From: Zetaproteobacteria bacterium
Lineage (GTDB): Bacteria > Pseudomonadota > Alphaproteobacteria > Micavibrionales > Micavibrionaceae
Assembly (NCBI GenBank): GCA_002747015.1
Contig: NVXI01000003.1
Location: 222,028-243,345 of the forward strand
Direction of reading: 5' to 3'
Length of the DNA: 21,318 nucleotides
Under the pieces are notes generated by a model. That model saw only the letters and a list, made by a program, of their open reading frames with translations. It did no database searches and had not been told where the DNA came from. Each line of letters starts with the position of its first letter. Position 1 is the stretch's first letter. This document shows, piece by piece, positions 6,648 through 14,177 of the stretch. A program made the translations under genes and the position numbers.

Positions 6648-7736
6648 ATGAGCGATAAACCGGATAAAACAGAACTTGCTTTAATGGCAAAATCTCCGCT
6701 TTTGCAGGAACGCCATATCTATAAACCATTTCTATATCCTTGGTGTTTTGAAGCATGGCAAACACAACAACGTGTGCATTGGATTCCAGAGGAAGTACCG
6801 CTGGCCGAAGATGTTCGTGATTGGCGCAAAAACCTGACGCCTGCAGAGAAAAACTTACTGACACAGATTTTCCGCTTCTTCACGCAGGCCGATGTTGAGG
6901 TCAATAATTGCTATATGAAACATTATGCGCAAGTATTCGGGCCAGTAGAGGTACAGATGATGCTTGCCGCATTCTCAAATATAGAAACCATTCATATTGC
7001 GGCTTACTCCTATCTACTGGATACTGTAGGCATGCCTGAATCCGAATATTCGACATTCCTAGAATATAAAGCAATGAAGGATAAATTCGACATTCTACAA
7101 GGTGCGAAGATGGATACTCGCCGTGATATTGCCAAAACAATGGCATTGTTTGGTGCCTTTACAGAAGGACTTGCACTCTTCGCGTCCTTCGCCATTTTGA
7201 TGAATTTTCCCCGCTTTAATAAAATGAAGGGTATGGGGCAAATCATTACATGGTCTGTACGCGATGAAACATTGCATACTCTATCTATGATCCGCCTATT
7301 TAATGAATTCGTCGCTGAAAATCCGGATATCTGGGATGATGAGCTAAAAGCTGAAATCACAGAAGCATGTAAATCAACTGTTGAGCATGAAGATGCCTTT
7401 ATTGACCTTTGTTTCGAGATGGGTGAAATCGAAGGCCTATGCCCGAATGATGTGAAGCAATATATTCGCTTCATCGGTGATCGCCGTATGCAACAACTTA
7501 ACCTTGAACCAATTTACGGCATAACCAAAAACCCACTGCCTTGGATGGATGAAATGTTGAACGGCGCAGAGCATGCAAACTTCTTCGAAAGCCGTGCGAC
7601 AGAATATGCACGTGCTGCAACGGAAGGTACATGGGAAGATGCCTTTGCCGAAGATGTTTTCTCTGGAAATTACGGCAAAAAAATCGGTGGTGTCGTTAGT
7701 AACACTGGAAATGATGATGACAGCGAAGCTGCATAA
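6648..7736 (+). CDS. nrdB: Ribonucleoside-diphosphate reductase, class Ia beta (radical) subunit
   Basis: NrdB houses the diiron-tyrosyl radical that starts catalysis in NrdA. Metal ligands can be read by homology: D82 (QADVEVN), E113 and H116 (IETIH), E173 (FTEGLALF), and E207 with H210 (RDETLH). Tyr120 sits four residues after H116, where the E. coli radical Tyr122 lies, so a tyrosyl-radical enzyme is expected. At 362 residues it is of ordinary length, with no N-terminal ATP-cone. The C-terminal tail ends in an acidic stretch rather than the usual NrdA-docking sequence. AAGGAG at 6635-6640 supports the start. It is followed by a strong terminator. Confidence 0.96.
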   Translation: MSDKPDKTELALMAKSPLLQERHIYKPFLYPWCFEAWQTQQRVHWIPEEVPLAEDVRDWRKNLTPAEKNLLTQIFRFFTQADVEVNNCYMKHYAQVFGPVEVQMMLAAFSNIETIHIAAYSYLLDTVGMPESEYSTFLEYKAMKDKFDILQGAKMDTRRDIAKTMALFGAFTEGLALFASFAILMNFPRFNKMKGMGQIITWSVRDETLHTLSMIRLFNEFVAENPDIWDDELKAEITEACKSTVEHEDAFIDLCFEMGEIEGLCPNDVKQYIRFIGDRRMQQLNLEPIYGITKNPLPWMDEMLNGAEHANFFESRATEYARAATEGTWEDAFAEDVFSGNYGKKIGGVVSNTGNDDDSEAA

Positions 7737-7760
7737 ACATATTCCTGCACTTTAAAATTA

Positions 7761-7792
7761 AAAAACCATCCTTCTTTAAGGGTGGTTTTTTT
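7761..7792 (+). terminator. Rho-independent terminator after nrdB
   Basis: AAACCATCCTT pairs with AAGGGTGGTTT around a CTTT loop (7774-7777), followed by a T run. A-rich sequence on the left means it could also end the convergent minus-strand gene that stops at 7791. Confidence 0.9.
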
Positions 7793-8552
7793 ACATTACA
7801 TGAATCTCATGCCGAATTTTTGAATCATTTAACATTCGGCCAAATGATGTATCCAAACTTGCCTCTTGTGACAAGGAGGAAATAGCGTCCTTATGCACAG
7901 ATAAGCCATAGCTTTTTTGTTTATGCTTCATTTTAGTAACCATTGGCGGTAATTCATCTGTCTTACTTTGCGGATCAATCACCATAATGAAACTATCCGG
8001 TGCAACTTTTTTAACGCTAATCTCCTCTGGGTGCCCCAAAGAAAAAATAATATTGGCCCCTGTATTTTCCAACGCTTCTCGCCATAATTCATATCGCTCT
8101 TCAACACTGGCCCCCTTTATTTCAGAGCTTTGTGCCAAAAAACTAATATTTGATCTATCACTGAATTTATCTGCTTTATCATCGTATACATAACATAATA
8201 CCGCCATATCCACTTGCGGCTGCACAATCATAATATCTTCATCTTGGCGTAATGTCATGGGTAGGACACGTGCATCTGGTGCAACACGAACACCTGAACG
8301 CTCAAGATAAGAAACGATGTTTTGCAATAATTTTACATCATCCTCATACATAGAGCCCTCCCCATCATGAAAAGCGCCAATCATCGCAATTGATTGTATC
8401 GGTGCGGATATATTATGTTGTGTGGAAGTATTTATGAGCGTATCAAGAGAATATGCAGGCGGAATTGCAGCCGTCTTATCATCCTCAGACACAGCCGCGC
8501 TACCTGAAAATATAGAGTTTAATGCCGTTTTAAAATATTCTAAAGCTCTCAT
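7791..8552 (-). CDS. Unknown protein, about 253 residues
   Basis: The frame is long and protein-like but I recognise no family. From the ATG at 8552 the product begins MRALEYFKTALNSIFSG, then a Ser/Ala/Asp-rich stretch, then an apparently globular part with alternating hydrophobic strands (SIAMIGAFHDGEG, MAVLCYVYDD, NIIFSLGHPEE, SFIMVIDPQSK), which suggests an alpha/beta fold. No signal peptide or clear membrane segment. The frame can extend to a TTG at 8573, but the ATG is better. No Shine-Dalgarno is visible, and a promoter-like element lies close upstream, so the mRNA may be nearly leaderless. Confidence 0.7.
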   Translation of the reverse strand: MRALEYFKTALNSIFSGSAAVSEDDKTAAIPPAYSLDTLINTSTQHNISAPIQSIAMIGAFHDGEGSMYEDDVKLLQNIVSYLERSGVRVAPDARVLPMTLRQDEDIMIVQPQVDMAVLCYVYDDKADKFSDRSNISFLAQSSEIKGASVEERYELWREALENTGANIIFSLGHPEEISVKKVAPDSFIMVIDPQSKTDELPPMVTKMKHKQKSYGLSVHKDAISSLSQEASLDTSFGRMLNDSKIRHEIHVM

Positions 8553-8562
8553 AATACGAGAA

Positions 8563-8591
8563 AACCTATACAAGGCCTTATCTTATGTCAA
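8563..8591 (-). promoter_or_regulatory. Promoter-like element, copy A, near-leaderless
   Basis: On the minus strand TTGACA (8591-8586), 17 bases, then TAGGTT (8568-8563). The first 19 bases, TTGACATAAGATAAGGCCT, closely resemble the element before the next upstream gene (9783-9766). The predicted transcription start is within a few bases of the ATG at 8552. Confidence 0.45.
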
Positions 8592-8667
8592 CAAATTCAT
8601 CCTGATAGCTTGGTTTGTTTCGCAAAAAAATAGGGGCATACTCTGAAATAATACCTAATCCACAACA

Positions 8668-9747
8668 TCAACTAACATCCAAGATGTTATCAAATTCTAA
8701 GCGCACACTTTTAGGGAACCTCTGAACCGTAGAAGCATCCATAACCTCCTTAAGAAGGGCAGGATCAACAGCACGGAAATATTCTAAAACAGCATCTTTC
8801 TTCAGATATGTAGGAATTTGATCGATCTCAGACAGCAGCACGTCAATTGGATCTTGAGAAGGTAAACGTGAGCGCCCAATAGACTCTCTAACCTGTGGTG
8901 AAAGATACGATGTATGGCTGGACGCGATCGCAACATATCGATGCTGCAGAGCATTATCCAGTTTCGGTGCACAATGTGCAGCAGGGGGAACGTCCTGTCC
9001 CCACCCTCTAGAACGTATCACAAGAAAATCTCCATCTTGCGCCTGATACCCCGTAATTAAATTTTCTGGATCATAAAAATTATTATTTTTAGGAGGTCCA
9101 CCCGAAGAATTACAGACAATCGTTCCACCATGCGCCAAAGCCATTGATAAGGTAATTCCTCCTGGCAAAGCGGCATAATGCTCCTCATTCACATCTTGAA
9201 TATACTTATCAGGTAAATTCGAAATATCGTGTAAGCCTGGCCGATTAGCTTCGTCAAAATGAATAGTACCTACATGATCACTATTCCGATCTCGAATGCT
9301 CCAGCTCAGAACCTCAGGGAAAACCTCGCGGGCATCCTTAAATACATTATGAAAATCAGTGCCTAAGAACGATTCTGTTCCCCAGCCGAAGAACCCTGCT
9401 GTTTTCAATTTTGTCGCATACAATATAGATGCTTCTTCGTATAAAACCCTATCTTTTTGCGGCCAAACGAGAACACGTCCTTCTTTTGCACTTAATCCAA
9501 AAGCTCGATCCACTGCCATAGTACCCGCAATATCATTAAAGCTACTGGCCAAAGTCTGAGAATCACGAATAACCGCAACAGCATGAAATTTAGGATTTTG
9601 GATAAGCTCACGCGCGGTTTTGAATGCAGCAAGACAATCATCACGACCATCAACGACTGCTAAAAAATCATCTATCACGCGATAACGGACGCCAAATTCC
9701 TGCGCCCATTCTCCTTGATCCAACGTTATTGGTTTAATAATCCCCAT
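8668..9747 (-). CDS. Unknown protein with an HxD...H...R pattern (possible 2OG-Fe(II) oxygenase-like fold)
   Basis: The product is 359 residues, without signal peptide or membrane segments. The middle holds HVGTIHFDEANRPG with H163-x-D165. It is followed by a strand-rich part (GGITLSMALAHGGTIV, GDFLVIRSRGWG) and then AAHCAPK with H258 and an Arg at 270. H-x-D, a distal His about 95 residues later and an Arg about 12 residues after that is the layout of double-stranded beta-helix oxygenases using Fe(II) and 2-oxoglutarate. This is a pattern-level inference and overall similarity is not recognised; a DUF1826-like relation is possible. No Shine-Dalgarno is seen, and a promoter directly before the ATG suggests a leaderless mRNA. 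It lies 36 bases after ilvA on the same strand. Confidence 0.65.
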   Translation of the reverse strand: MGIIKPITLDQGEWAQEFGVRYRVIDDFLAVVDGRDDCLAAFKTARELIQNPKFHAVAVIRDSQTLASSFNDIAGTMAVDRAFGLSAKEGRVLVWPQKDRVLYEEASILYATKLKTAGFFGWGTESFLGTDFHNVFKDAREVFPEVLSWSIRDRNSDHVGTIHFDEANRPGLHDISNLPDKYIQDVNEEHYAALPGGITLSMALAHGGTIVCNSSGGPPKNNNFYDPENLITGYQAQDGDFLVIRSRGWGQDVPPAAHCAPKLDNALQHRYVAIASSHTSYLSPQVRESIGRSRLPSQDPIDVLLSEIDQIPTYLKKDAVLEYFRAVDPALLKEVMDASTVQRFPKSVRLEFDNILDVS

Positions 9748-9754
9748 ATGTAGG

Positions 9755-9783
9755 AAACTACCATGAGGCCTTCATTATGTCAA
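9755..9783 (-). promoter_or_regulatory. Promoter-like element, copy B, leaderless
   Basis: On the minus strand TTGACA (9783-9778), 17 bases, then TAGTTT (9760-9755); the predicted start falls at the ATG (9747). The first part, TTGACATAATGAAGGCCT, parallels copy A at 8591-8573. It begins immediately after the ilvA stop codon. Confidence 0.45.
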
Positions 9784-10995
9784 TCAAACGTCACGTGAGG
9801 AAGACACTTTAAACCCTGCATTTTTCAGCGTTTCAATAATATCAACCACATGAAATCTATCGCGCGCCTCAATAACGACATCAAGCTCCGCCCGCTTTAA
9901 CGATACGGCTTGCATCATGCGTTGGTGAATAACCTCAATCACATTTGCACCAGATTCGCCAATAATACGTGATATGTCAGAGAGTTGCCCCGGCGTATCA
10001 TCAATTTCAAACGTCAGGCGCGTAATACGACCATCACGCACAAGTCCGCGCAAAATCAACGTAGAGAGCATACGCGAATCAATATTCCCGCCACATAAAA
10101 CCATACCAACTTTTTTGCCCTTAAAGCGATCAATGTTCTTTTTAATAACCGCCAAAGCCGCGCCCGGTGCGCCCTCTGCCACTAATTTCTCATCACTGAG
10201 TAAATCGAAAATGGCTTCTTCTATTTCACTTTCGGTCGCGGAATAAATATCATCAACCAACGCCTCAATGATTTTAAAATCATTTTCAGACGGTACCTTT
10301 ACAGCGATTCCCTCTGCCAACGTTGCTGTTCCACCTGTAAATTTCCGTCCCTCACGCATTGCAAGAACAGCATCAAAATTTTCCGCCTGCGCGCCAATAA
10401 CTTCAATGTCAGGCTTTATCCCCTTAACCGCCGTCGCAATACCAGAAATCAAACCGCCGCCGCCAATAGGCACAACAATCACATCCAAATCAGGTACTTG
10501 CTCCAACATCTCAAGACCAATCGTCCCCTGGCCTGCAACCACATACTCATCATCAAATGGATGGATAAATGTTAGATTTTTTTCTTTCGCAAGCCTTAGA
10601 GTCTCACCAACGGATTCCTCAAAACTTTGTCCATAAATGACAACTTTTGCTCCAAAATCTTCAGTGCGCTTAATCTTATTAAAAGGCGTGCCGTTCGGCA
10701 TCACAATAATCGATGGAATATCAAGGCGCGTTGCATGATAAGCAACGCCCTGTGCGTGGTTACCTGCACTGCACGCAATCACACCATTTTTGCATTCTTC
10801 ATCGCTCAATGTAAGCAACTTGTTCAGCGCTCCACGAGCCTTAAACGCATTGGTATGCTGAAGGTTTTCTAATTTCAGATAAAGATCAATACCCAGATGT
10901 AAAGACAAGCGCGTTGCCTTAATTGTCGGCGTTAGTACCACAGAATCTTGAATTTTTTCACGTGCTTTCAGCACATCATCAAACGTAACACCCAT
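9784..10995 (-). CDS. ilvA: Threonine ammonia-lyase (threonine dehydratase) with C-terminal ACT domain
   Basis: The PLP enzyme deaminates threonine to 2-oxobutanoate, the first step toward isoleucine. Visible motifs are NAFKARGA with the PLP Lys52, SAGNHAQG (76-83), the phosphate-binding GGGGL (178-182) and CGGN (301-304). Residues about 325-403 form one ACT domain (RLTFEIDDTPGQLSDI...), giving 403 residues. This is the short single-ACT form common in Alphaproteobacteria, not the 510-residue E. coli IlvA. It could serve biosynthesis or catabolism, and the sequence does not decide. AAGGGA about nine bases upstream of the ATG supports the start. Confidence 0.93.
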   Translation of the reverse strand: MGVTFDDVLKAREKIQDSVVLTPTIKATRLSLHLGIDLYLKLENLQHTNAFKARGALNKLLTLSDEECKNGVIACSAGNHAQGVAYHATRLDIPSIIVMPNGTPFNKIKRTEDFGAKVVIYGQSFEESVGETLRLAKEKNLTFIHPFDDEYVVAGQGTIGLEMLEQVPDLDVIVVPIGGGGLISGIATAVKGIKPDIEVIGAQAENFDAVLAMREGRKFTGGTATLAEGIAVKVPSENDFKIIEALVDDIYSATESEIEEAIFDLLSDEKLVAEGAPGAALAVIKKNIDRFKGKKVGMVLCGGNIDSRMLSTLILRGLVRDGRITRLTFEIDDTPGQLSDISRIIGESGANVIEVIHQRMMQAVSLKRAELDVVIEARDRFHVVDIIETLKNAGFKVSSSRDV

Positions 10996-11117
10996 TGGCT
11001 TAATCCCTTACAAAACAAAGGTGACACGCTACATCTGTTTAATTTAAAAAGCAATGAATAGAAATGAAAATTCGATGTTAGGCAGTAAGACACTGGCACT
11101 TACGCGCAAGCAGGTAT

Positions 11118-11579
11118 CTATCCCGGTGTAACTTCTGTGCCCAACACGCCCTGAAACCGCTCTGGAAGCCAGAATACAGAAGGCGTTTGGATCATTGGCC
11201 TCTTCCGATCACAGCGTTTATAAACCACCTTCATAGCTCTATATCTATCAGAAACGAAAAAATTATCCCTTATCAACTTCTCCGTATCCATTTTTTTGGC
11301 CATTTTAATCAGCTTTTTTGTCGACATGCCCGTTGTACCACGTACAATTTGGTTACTAAATTCATTCGTTTCATACCATTTTTCGATTTCATTTTTAGCC
11401 TTGCGATCAAATTTTTTAATGGCCCGTATATCCTTATCCGAACATTGATTCGTCTCAACCTTATGTGACACGGTCCTTTTTGACTTTGTGCCCTTAGCCG
11501 CATAATCAACAGCAACCGCCGCGAAAGAAATCCCGAAACACACAAAAACCAACAAAGTTCGAAAAATTATTTTATACAT
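11118..11579 (-). CDS. Small exported basic protein, unknown family
   Basis: The 153-residue product has an N-terminal signal peptide (hydrophobic residues about 4-23, FRTLLVFVCFGISFAAVAV). It is followed by a Lys/Arg-rich mature part with two Cys (ETNQCSDKD and YKRCDRK) that could pair in the periplasm. Helical, charged sequence dominates the middle. No family recognised. It is monocistronic as far as the window shows: ilvA downstream on the same strand starts more than 120 bases away with its own ribosome site. Confidence 0.7.
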   Translation of the reverse strand: MYKIIFRTLLVFVCFGISFAAVAVDYAAKGTKSKRTVSHKVETNQCSDKDIRAIKKFDRKAKNEIEKWYETNEFSNQIVRGTTGMSTKKLIKMAKKMDTEKLIRDNFFVSDRYRAMKVVYKRCDRKRPMIQTPSVFWLPERFQGVLGTEVTPG

Positions 11580-11888
11580 AATTTAAGTACACCCAATCTA
11601 TTTTACACTTATATCATACGCTATTTCCAAAGCGTTTGTAAAATTCTATACATAAATAAATGTCCAATTACAGAATAAATTATGAAAACATCATGATTTT
11701 TGATATTTTATATGTGTGATGGTCTTAAATTCAATTCTATTGATATTTAAAACTTTGCAATCTGAGAAGATTGACAAGCCACCTTTAAATATGTTCGTCG
11801 CTTCCGACCCGTCTTATAGATCATTCAAACTCCTGCCACATTTCGATAATTTTCCCTTTCCTCACTCTGACCAAGGAGAACATCCCCT
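11580..11888. other. AT-rich intergenic region upstream of phoH
   Basis: About 310 bases between a minus-strand gene and phoH. An ORF at 11716-11946 overlaps phoH out of frame and lacks a ribosome site, so I see no gene. There are two tight inverted repeats: TCAAT/ATTGA around TCT (11731-11743), and CAATCT/AGATTG around a GAGA tetraloop (11758-11773), which would sit in the phoH leader. TTGACA at 11771-11776 has no good -10 at the right distance. Confidence 0.4.
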
Positions 11889-12641
11889 ATGGCTAAAAAA
11901 TCTCGTTATTCAAAAAATCACGCACACTCAAATAAAGAAAATATAGTGCGCCCCGCCTCTTTTAAAAATGACAAATGGCATCCGCTGGATAAAGAAATAG
12001 ATGGACGCAGAGATCAGAGATACGTCAAGAATATCAAGCCAAGATCACAGGGACAAGAAATCCTGATACAATCCATAAAAGAGCGGAGCCTAACTCTGGC
12101 GATTGGCCCTGCGGGAACAGGGAAAACATATTTGGCGATTGCCTCGGCAGTAGAAGCACTGGAGAATGGTGAAATAGAGCGCATAGTCCTATCGCGCCCG
12201 GCAATGGAGGCCGGAGAATCTTTAGGCTTTCTGCCTGGGGATCTTCAAGAGAAAATGGCACCATATCTGCGCCCTCTCTACGATTCACTAGGCGACCGTT
12301 TAGGTGGTAAAAAGGTCAGACAATATCTGGAGGACGGCACAATTGAAATTGCACCCATCGGATTTATGCGCGGACGCACGCTCAATAACGCGTTTATTGT
12401 CATTGATGAGGCGCAAAACTGTACCTATGGGCAACTTAAAATGATCCTATCGCGTCTTGGGTGGCACTCCACCATGGTCATTACCGGCGATCCGGATCAA
12501 TCGGATTTACTGGATGGGATATCAGGTTTGTCGCAAATCAGTGACCGTTTAGAATCCATTGAAAACATCGCGGTTTGCCGTTTAGAGAAGCAGGATATCG
12601 TTCGTCACCCTTTGGTCGCCAAAATGTTGGACGTCTTATAA
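11889..12641 (+). CDS. phoH: PhoH-family ATPase
   Basis: This is a P-loop NTPase of the PhoH/YbeZ type, a family tied to RNA metabolism and phosphate or stress responses; the exact role is unsettled. Walker A is GPAGTGKT (73-80), followed by LSRPAMEAGESLGFLPGDL (101-119), RGRTL (161-165), Walker B FIVIDEAQ (169-176) and the sensor GDPDQ (200-204). At 250 residues it is shorter than YbeZ-like PhoH proteins (about 320-350). The N-terminal 50 residues are basic and disordered-looking rather than a folded extra domain. AAGGAG at 11873-11878 lies ten bases before the ATG. No ybeY partner follows. Confidence 0.92.
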   Translation: MAKKSRYSKNHAHSNKENIVRPASFKNDKWHPLDKEIDGRRDQRYVKNIKPRSQGQEILIQSIKERSLTLAIGPAGTGKTYLAIASAVEALENGEIERIVLSRPAMEAGESLGFLPGDLQEKMAPYLRPLYDSLGDRLGGKKVRQYLEDGTIEIAPIGFMRGRTLNNAFIVIDEAQNCTYGQLKMILSRLGWHSTMVITGDPDQSDLLDGISGLSQISDRLESIENIAVCRLEKQDIVRHPLVAKMLDVL

Positions 12642-12679
12642 GAGATACGCATCATTGCGGATCATAAATCGATAATGCT

Positions 12680-12705
12680 CAGGCCTTCATATTGATGAGG
12701 GCCTG
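12680..12705 (+). terminator. Long hairpin after phoH, possible terminator
   Basis: CAGGCCTTCAT pairs with ATGAGGGCCTG in an 11-bp stem (one G-T pair) around an ATTG loop. Only an interrupted T run (ATGTTGTTT) follows, so it is a weaker Rho-independent terminator or an mRNA-stabilising hairpin. Confidence 0.6.
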
Positions 12706-12732
12706 ATGTTGTTTAGATCTGCACACAGAGAC

Positions 12733-12802
12733 GAGAATGATTATCATTACCATTGACTCCAGATAATAAACCGCAAACTCACCCTAGTTAAGAATCATTA
12801 TC
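12733..12802 (+). promoter_or_regulatory. Fur box and partial second Fur site
   Basis: GAGAATGATTATCATTACC at 12733-12751 matches the classical 19-bp Fur box GATAATGATWATCATTATC at 17 of 19 positions. A GATAAT hexamer at 12762-12767 is a plausible -10, which would put the Fur box over the -35 region. A second half-site, AATCATTATC at 12793-12802 (reverse of GATAATGATT), lies just before the ribosome site of the small gene at 12821. Iron-loaded Fur would repress it. Confidence 0.78.
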
Positions 12803-12820
12803 AAACAAGGAGTGTTCATC

Positions 12821-13036
12821 ATGCGTAAGAAACATCACAACAAAACCCTGTTCGCAACCAGTGTTTTAAATGCCGCCCTAGACGGTGCATTTGGAGAAAT
12901 GGAAGATTATCTCGACGACAGCCAGTATATACCAGTCACTCTTGCAAAAAAATCGAGAAAAAGACAAAACGGTAGAATAACCATCATTACCCTGCCCTGC
13001 CTTTATCGCTTTGCTATAAAACCCCAATACTGTTAA
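12821..13036 (+). CDS. Small basic protein behind a Fur box
   Basis: The predicted product is 71 residues, starting MRKKHHNKTLFATSVLNAAL, with an acidic middle (GEMEDYLDD), a basic stretch (KKSRKRQNGR) and a hydrophobic end with two Cys (TLPCLYRF, PQYC). AAGGAG at 12807-12812 is eight bases from this ATG, better than the in-frame GTG at 12812. No family recognised; it does not look like HemP or a ferredoxin. The Fur box upstream suggests induction by iron limitation. Codon use near the 3' end looks less typical, so the true product could be shorter, with the last part belonging to the leader of the next gene. Confidence 0.6.
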   Translation: MRKKHHNKTLFATSVLNAALDGAFGEMEDYLDDSQYIPVTLAKKSRKRQNGRITIITLPCLYRFAIKPQYC

Positions 13037-13069
13037 ACTGAAACCCGTTTAATAATAAAGGGATAGATC

Positions 13070-13681
13070 ATGTTTAGTACAAAGTTATTGGGTATCGGCA
13101 CCGTCATTCTACTTTTGGGTATCCTTGTCATTGGCAGTCATACATTCCACTTCACAACCAGTCCGGCCGCACCCATAGTAGGGTCGTTTATGGCGATCAG
13201 TGGTTTTATTCTTATGGCGCTTGGCTTTTTCAGTCTGGCTGGCGGCGAATTCGGCAAAAAAGATCTCCTCCATGCGGGGGATTCCAGTGCATTTTCCGTT
13301 GCCCTTATCCGGTGCATGGTTGCCATTTCAATTGCAGATGACCATCTGGATGACACTGAAATCACAGAAATCGCCCGTATTTATAAGCATCTTTTGCAGG
13401 TGGAAACGAATGAGGACATGATCCGCAACACCGCCGCCGAAATGAAAGAATACGGCGTTGATATTCAAAATGAACTAAAAACAGTTTCAAAAACATTGAA
13501 CAAAGAATTGAAAGGAAAGCTGATCACTGCGTCTCTTTTAATTCTTGCCGCGGATGGCGATATGGATGAGGGCGAGCTGATCATGTTGGATGATATCCGT
13601 TTGGGTCTGGGCATGTCCCTGCCGCAGATTGATAAGATCAAGGAAAACTTCCTGAATAAAAGAGATCTAGCGCAGGTGTAG
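13070..13681 (+). CDS. Membrane-anchored TerB-like domain protein
   Basis: The product is 203 residues. Two membrane helices (about residues 5-22 and 35-57) are followed by an all-helical cytosolic part (about 72-200) resembling the TerB/DjlA N-terminal fold. That part shows the repeated pattern of a helix ending in acidic residues: VAISIADDHLDDTE (84-97) and LLILAADGDMDEGE (156-169). These acidic loops bind metal in TerB relatives. TerB-type domains occur in tellurite-resistance and envelope-stress systems; no ter genes are nearby, so the role here is open. AGGGAT just before the ATG supports the start. It follows the Fur-box gene by 33 bases and could share its transcript. Confidence 0.75.
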   Translation: MFSTKLLGIGTVILLLGILVIGSHTFHFTTSPAAPIVGSFMAISGFILMALGFFSLAGGEFGKKDLLHAGDSSAFSVALIRCMVAISIADDHLDDTEITEIARIYKHLLQVETNEDMIRNTAAEMKEYGVDIQNELKTVSKTLNKELKGKLITASLLILAADGDMDEGELIMLDDIRLGLGMSLPQIDKIKENFLNKRDLAQV

Positions 13682-13705
13682 CCACAAGGCACACCGCCCA
13701 TATCC

Positions 13706-13888
13706 CTAAAGATCACCCCACATATTATAAAATTCGCGTTGGAACATATCCATATGCGTAGTCAATTGCGCGATAAGCGGTTGCAACGCGGGGTCATCCA
13801 ACGCGGTCAAACCAAGTGCCTTCATCAAATCTTCCATTTCCAGTAAATGAAATTCCAACACGCGTAAGTTATCTATAGTTAATGCCAT
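13706..13888 (-). CDS. Small helical protein, divergent from the C-protein gene
   Basis: The predicted product is 60 residues (MALTIDNLRVLEFHLLEMED...), almost entirely helical and acidic, without Cys, signal or membrane segment. No family recognised. The ribosome site is weak (GAGAG about ten bases upstream). Its promoter region is the C-box operator of the controller gene: a minus-strand TATAAG lies at 13924-13919 inside C-box 1. It may therefore be co-regulated, or it may be an older chromosomal gene beside which the module inserted. Confidence 0.5.
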   Translation of the reverse strand: MALTIDNLRVLEFHLLEMEDLMKALGLTALDDPALQPLIAQLTTHMDMFQREFYNMWGDL

Positions 13889-13916
13889 CTCAGGTTCTCT
13901 CTCAATATCAAAATGA

Positions 13917-13952
13917 GACTTATAGTCTGTAGAACTATAGTCTACATATACT
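13917..13952 (+). promoter_or_regulatory. C-box operator and promoter of the controller gene
   Basis: Box 1, GACTTATAGTC (13917-13927), is a palindrome (GACT/AGTC). A TGTA spacer follows, then box 2, GAACTATAGTC (13932-13942), containing ACTATAGT, and then TACATATACT. This matches the known C-box layout of restriction-modification controller proteins (two GACT-N3-AGTC-like palindromes separated by GT-containing spacers). TATACT at 13947-13952 is the likely -10. Transcription would begin about 7 bases before the ATG at 13966, so the mRNA is almost leaderless, as for many C genes. The expected logic is activation through the distal box and repression through the proximal one. Confidence 0.85.
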
Positions 13953-13965
13953 GCTTAATGCAAGT

Positions 13966-14166
13966 ATGGATATTCGAAAGACAGTCGGAAAGAATCTGGC
14001 GCGTATAAGAAAAGAGAAAGGGCTTTCACAAGAAGCCCTCGCGTTTGAGTGCGATTTACACCGCACCTATATCAGTGGAATTGAACGCGGTATCCGAAAC
14101 CCCAGCATTGTGAATCTAGATAAAATCGCGAAGGCTTTGAAGGTTTCAGTGAAAGAGTTATTGTAG
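13966..14166 (+). CDS. XRE-family regulator of the restriction-modification controller (C protein) type
   Basis: The 66-residue protein is a single helix-turn-helix domain. The segment GLSQEALAFECDLHRTYISG (19-38), running on to about residue 44, has the RTYISGIERG-RNPS signature typical of C proteins that time expression of restriction enzymes. It is slightly shorter than usual (about 75-85). It has matching C-box operators directly upstream and no Shine-Dalgarno, as expected for near-leaderless C transcripts. There is no methyltransferase or restriction enzyme in the flanking sequence; the next gene on the strand is a DUF3800 protein. It should bind as a dimer and regulate itself, and probably the DUF3800 gene. 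Confidence 0.88.
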   Translation: MDIRKTVGKNLARIRKEKGLSQEALAFECDLHRTYISGIERGIRNPSIVNLDKIAKALKVSVKELL

Positions 14167-14177
14167 CTATCCCCGCA

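Noticed and set aside
8553..8573. TTG start of the 8552 gene (MYRFSRI...)
   Set aside because: It overlaps the predicted -10 and lacks a ribosome site; the downstream ATG is better.
11716..11946. 76-codon ORF before phoH
   Set aside because: It has no ribosome site, overlaps phoH out of frame and is read from AT-rich leader sequence.
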